The position numbers were made by a program, and so were the translations under genes. Shown in pieces: positions 6,132 to 6,621 of a stretch of DNA of 6,621 nt. Position 1 is the first letter of the stretch. The number at the start of each line of letters is the position of its first letter. A model generated the notes under the pieces. That model searched no databases, was not told the origin of the DNA, and worked only from the letters and a program-made list of their open reading frames with translations. This stretch comes from Chromatiaceae bacterium (GTDB taxonomy: Bacteria > Pseudomonadota > Gammaproteobacteria > Chromatiales > Chromatiaceae), in assembly GCA_016938795.1 (NCBI GenBank), contig JAFGTZ010000039.1, positions 1 through 6,621 of the forward strand. The letters run 5' to 3'.

Positions 6132-6148
6132 CCGGCGCGGTGCGTCGG
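6132..6148 (+). other. Short hairpin in the rplU leader
   Basis: CCGGCG (6132-6137) can pair with CGTCGG (6143-6148) around a 5-base loop, five Watson-Crick pairs plus one G-U. It lies between the predicted transcription start and the ribosome site. It could be a target for control of the ribosomal operon or just a stable structure. Seen by eye only. Confidence 0.3.
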
Positions 6149-6178
6149 CCATTTCCGAATTTCTGGGGATCTGCTGAG

Positions 6179-6490
6179 ATGTACGCGGTCATTCAAACCG
6201 GTGGCAAACAGTACCGGGTTTCCGAGGGCGATGTCCTGAGGGTCGAAAAGCTCGCCGCCGAGGAAGGCTCAACGGTCGATTTCGATGTGCTCATGGTCGC
6301 CGATGGCGACAACGTCAAGGTCGGTCAGCCTCTCGTCGCGGGCGGCAAGGTCAGCGCTACCGTGGAATCGCACGGGCGTGGCGATAAGGTCAAGATCATC
6401 AAGTTCCGTCGTCGCAAGCACCACATGAAGCGTCAGGGCCATCGTCAGTCCTACACGGCGCTCAAGATCACGGGCATCACGGCTGGCTGA
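6179..6490 (+). CDS. rplU: 50S ribosomal protein L21
   Basis: L21 is a 23S rRNA-binding protein of the large subunit. The product has 103 residues, the same length as E. coli L21. It begins MYAVIQTGGKQYRV, the family's invariant opening, and has the basic signature IIKFRRRKHHMKRQGHRQ at 74-91 followed by SYTALKI, which contacts rRNA. The frame is open for 38 codons further upstream, but those cross the promoter and leader. The ATG at 6179 preceded by GGGGA (6165-6169, 9-nt spacing) is the right start. It is first in the operon with rpmA, which follows after 33 bp. Confidence 0.97.
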   Translation: MYAVIQTGGKQYRVSEGDVLRVEKLAAEEGSTVDFDVLMVADGDNVKVGQPLVAGGKVSATVESHGRGDKVKIIKFRRRKHHMKRQGHRQSYTALKITGITAG

Positions 6491-6507
6491 GCCGGACGGA
6501 ATCGAGC

Positions 6508-6512
6508 GGAGG
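6508..6512 (+). promoter_or_regulatory. rpmA: Shine-Dalgarno site of rpmA
   Basis: GGAGG ends 11 nt before the rpmA ATG at 6524, a strong core with slightly long spacing. Confidence 0.7.
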
Positions 6513-6523
6513 TTTAAGCACCC

Positions 6524-6621
<98 letters not shown>

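Larger units (their letters stand above)
5732..6178. other. Long ispB-rplU divergent intergenic region
   Basis: This 447-bp stretch has no convincing annotated gene. It must contain the outward promoters of ispB (minus) and rplU (plus). It also holds short repeats: GTTCCAATGC at 5858-5867 and 5877-5886, with a looser copy GTTTCAATGT at 5765-5774; GGGTGCTG at 5788-5795 and 5808-5815; and CGCCAGC at 5867-5873, 5910-5916 and 5934-5940, with an inverted copy at 5812-5818. A possible 26-codon ORF lies at 6000-6080. Promoter candidates, the ORF and a leader hairpin are listed separately. Nothing else was recognised. Confidence 0.6.

Noticed and set aside
6065..6178. 38-codon N-terminal extension of L21
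   Set aside because: L21 begins at MYAVIQ in the family and the ATG at 6179 has a ribosome site. The extension would cover the likely promoter.

Overview
The window is a stretch of GC-rich chromosome from a gammaproteobacterium. Two things support this. One is the ispB <-> rplU-rpmA divergent arrangement. The other is that PdxH, IspB, L21 and L27 read residue by residue like the gammaproteobacterial forms. The base composition, the DNR-type regulator and the general style would suit a purple sulfur bacterium (Chromatiaceae) or relative, but that placement is an inference and is not proven by the sequence. No mobile element, CRISPR array, integrase or phage gene is visible.

Layout, left to right. 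(1) The C-terminal two thirds of pdxH (vitamin B6 oxidase) enters from the left edge on the + strand. A 137-bp gap follows, with a two-part hairpin and a TATAAT box. (2) A 12-helix MFS transporter runs on the + strand. It converges, with only 12 bp between stops, on (3) a minus-strand gene for a secreted, probably outer-membrane beta-barrel protein of unknown function. (4) Divergent from it across about 105 bp is a + strand DUF3108 periplasmic protein. (5) The DUF3108 gene converges on a minus-strand Crp/Fnr-family regulator that looks most like the NO/heme-sensing DNR branch. (6) Upstream of the regulator, on the same strand, are a rho-independent terminator, tRNA-Pro(CGG) with encoded CCA, and ispB (polyprenyl diphosphate synthase for the quinone tail). 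The tRNA starts only 7 nt after the ispB stop. (7) A 447-bp non-coding region separates ispB from the divergent ribosomal operon rplU-rpmA, and rpmA runs off the right edge.

How the genes work together: this is mostly a patchwork of separate small housekeeping units. ispB (quinone side chain), rplU-rpmA (50S subunit), tRNA-Pro and pdxH (PLP supply) are core genes. The MFS carrier, the beta-barrel protein, the DUF3108 protein and the DNR-like regulator are accessory, and nothing visible ties them to a single pathway. The two envelope proteins share a divergent intergenic region and may be co-regulated. I do not see a new multi-gene system here. The least explained parts are the envelope gene pair, the orphan regulator and the long ispB-rplU intergenic region with short repeats and a possible micro-ORF.
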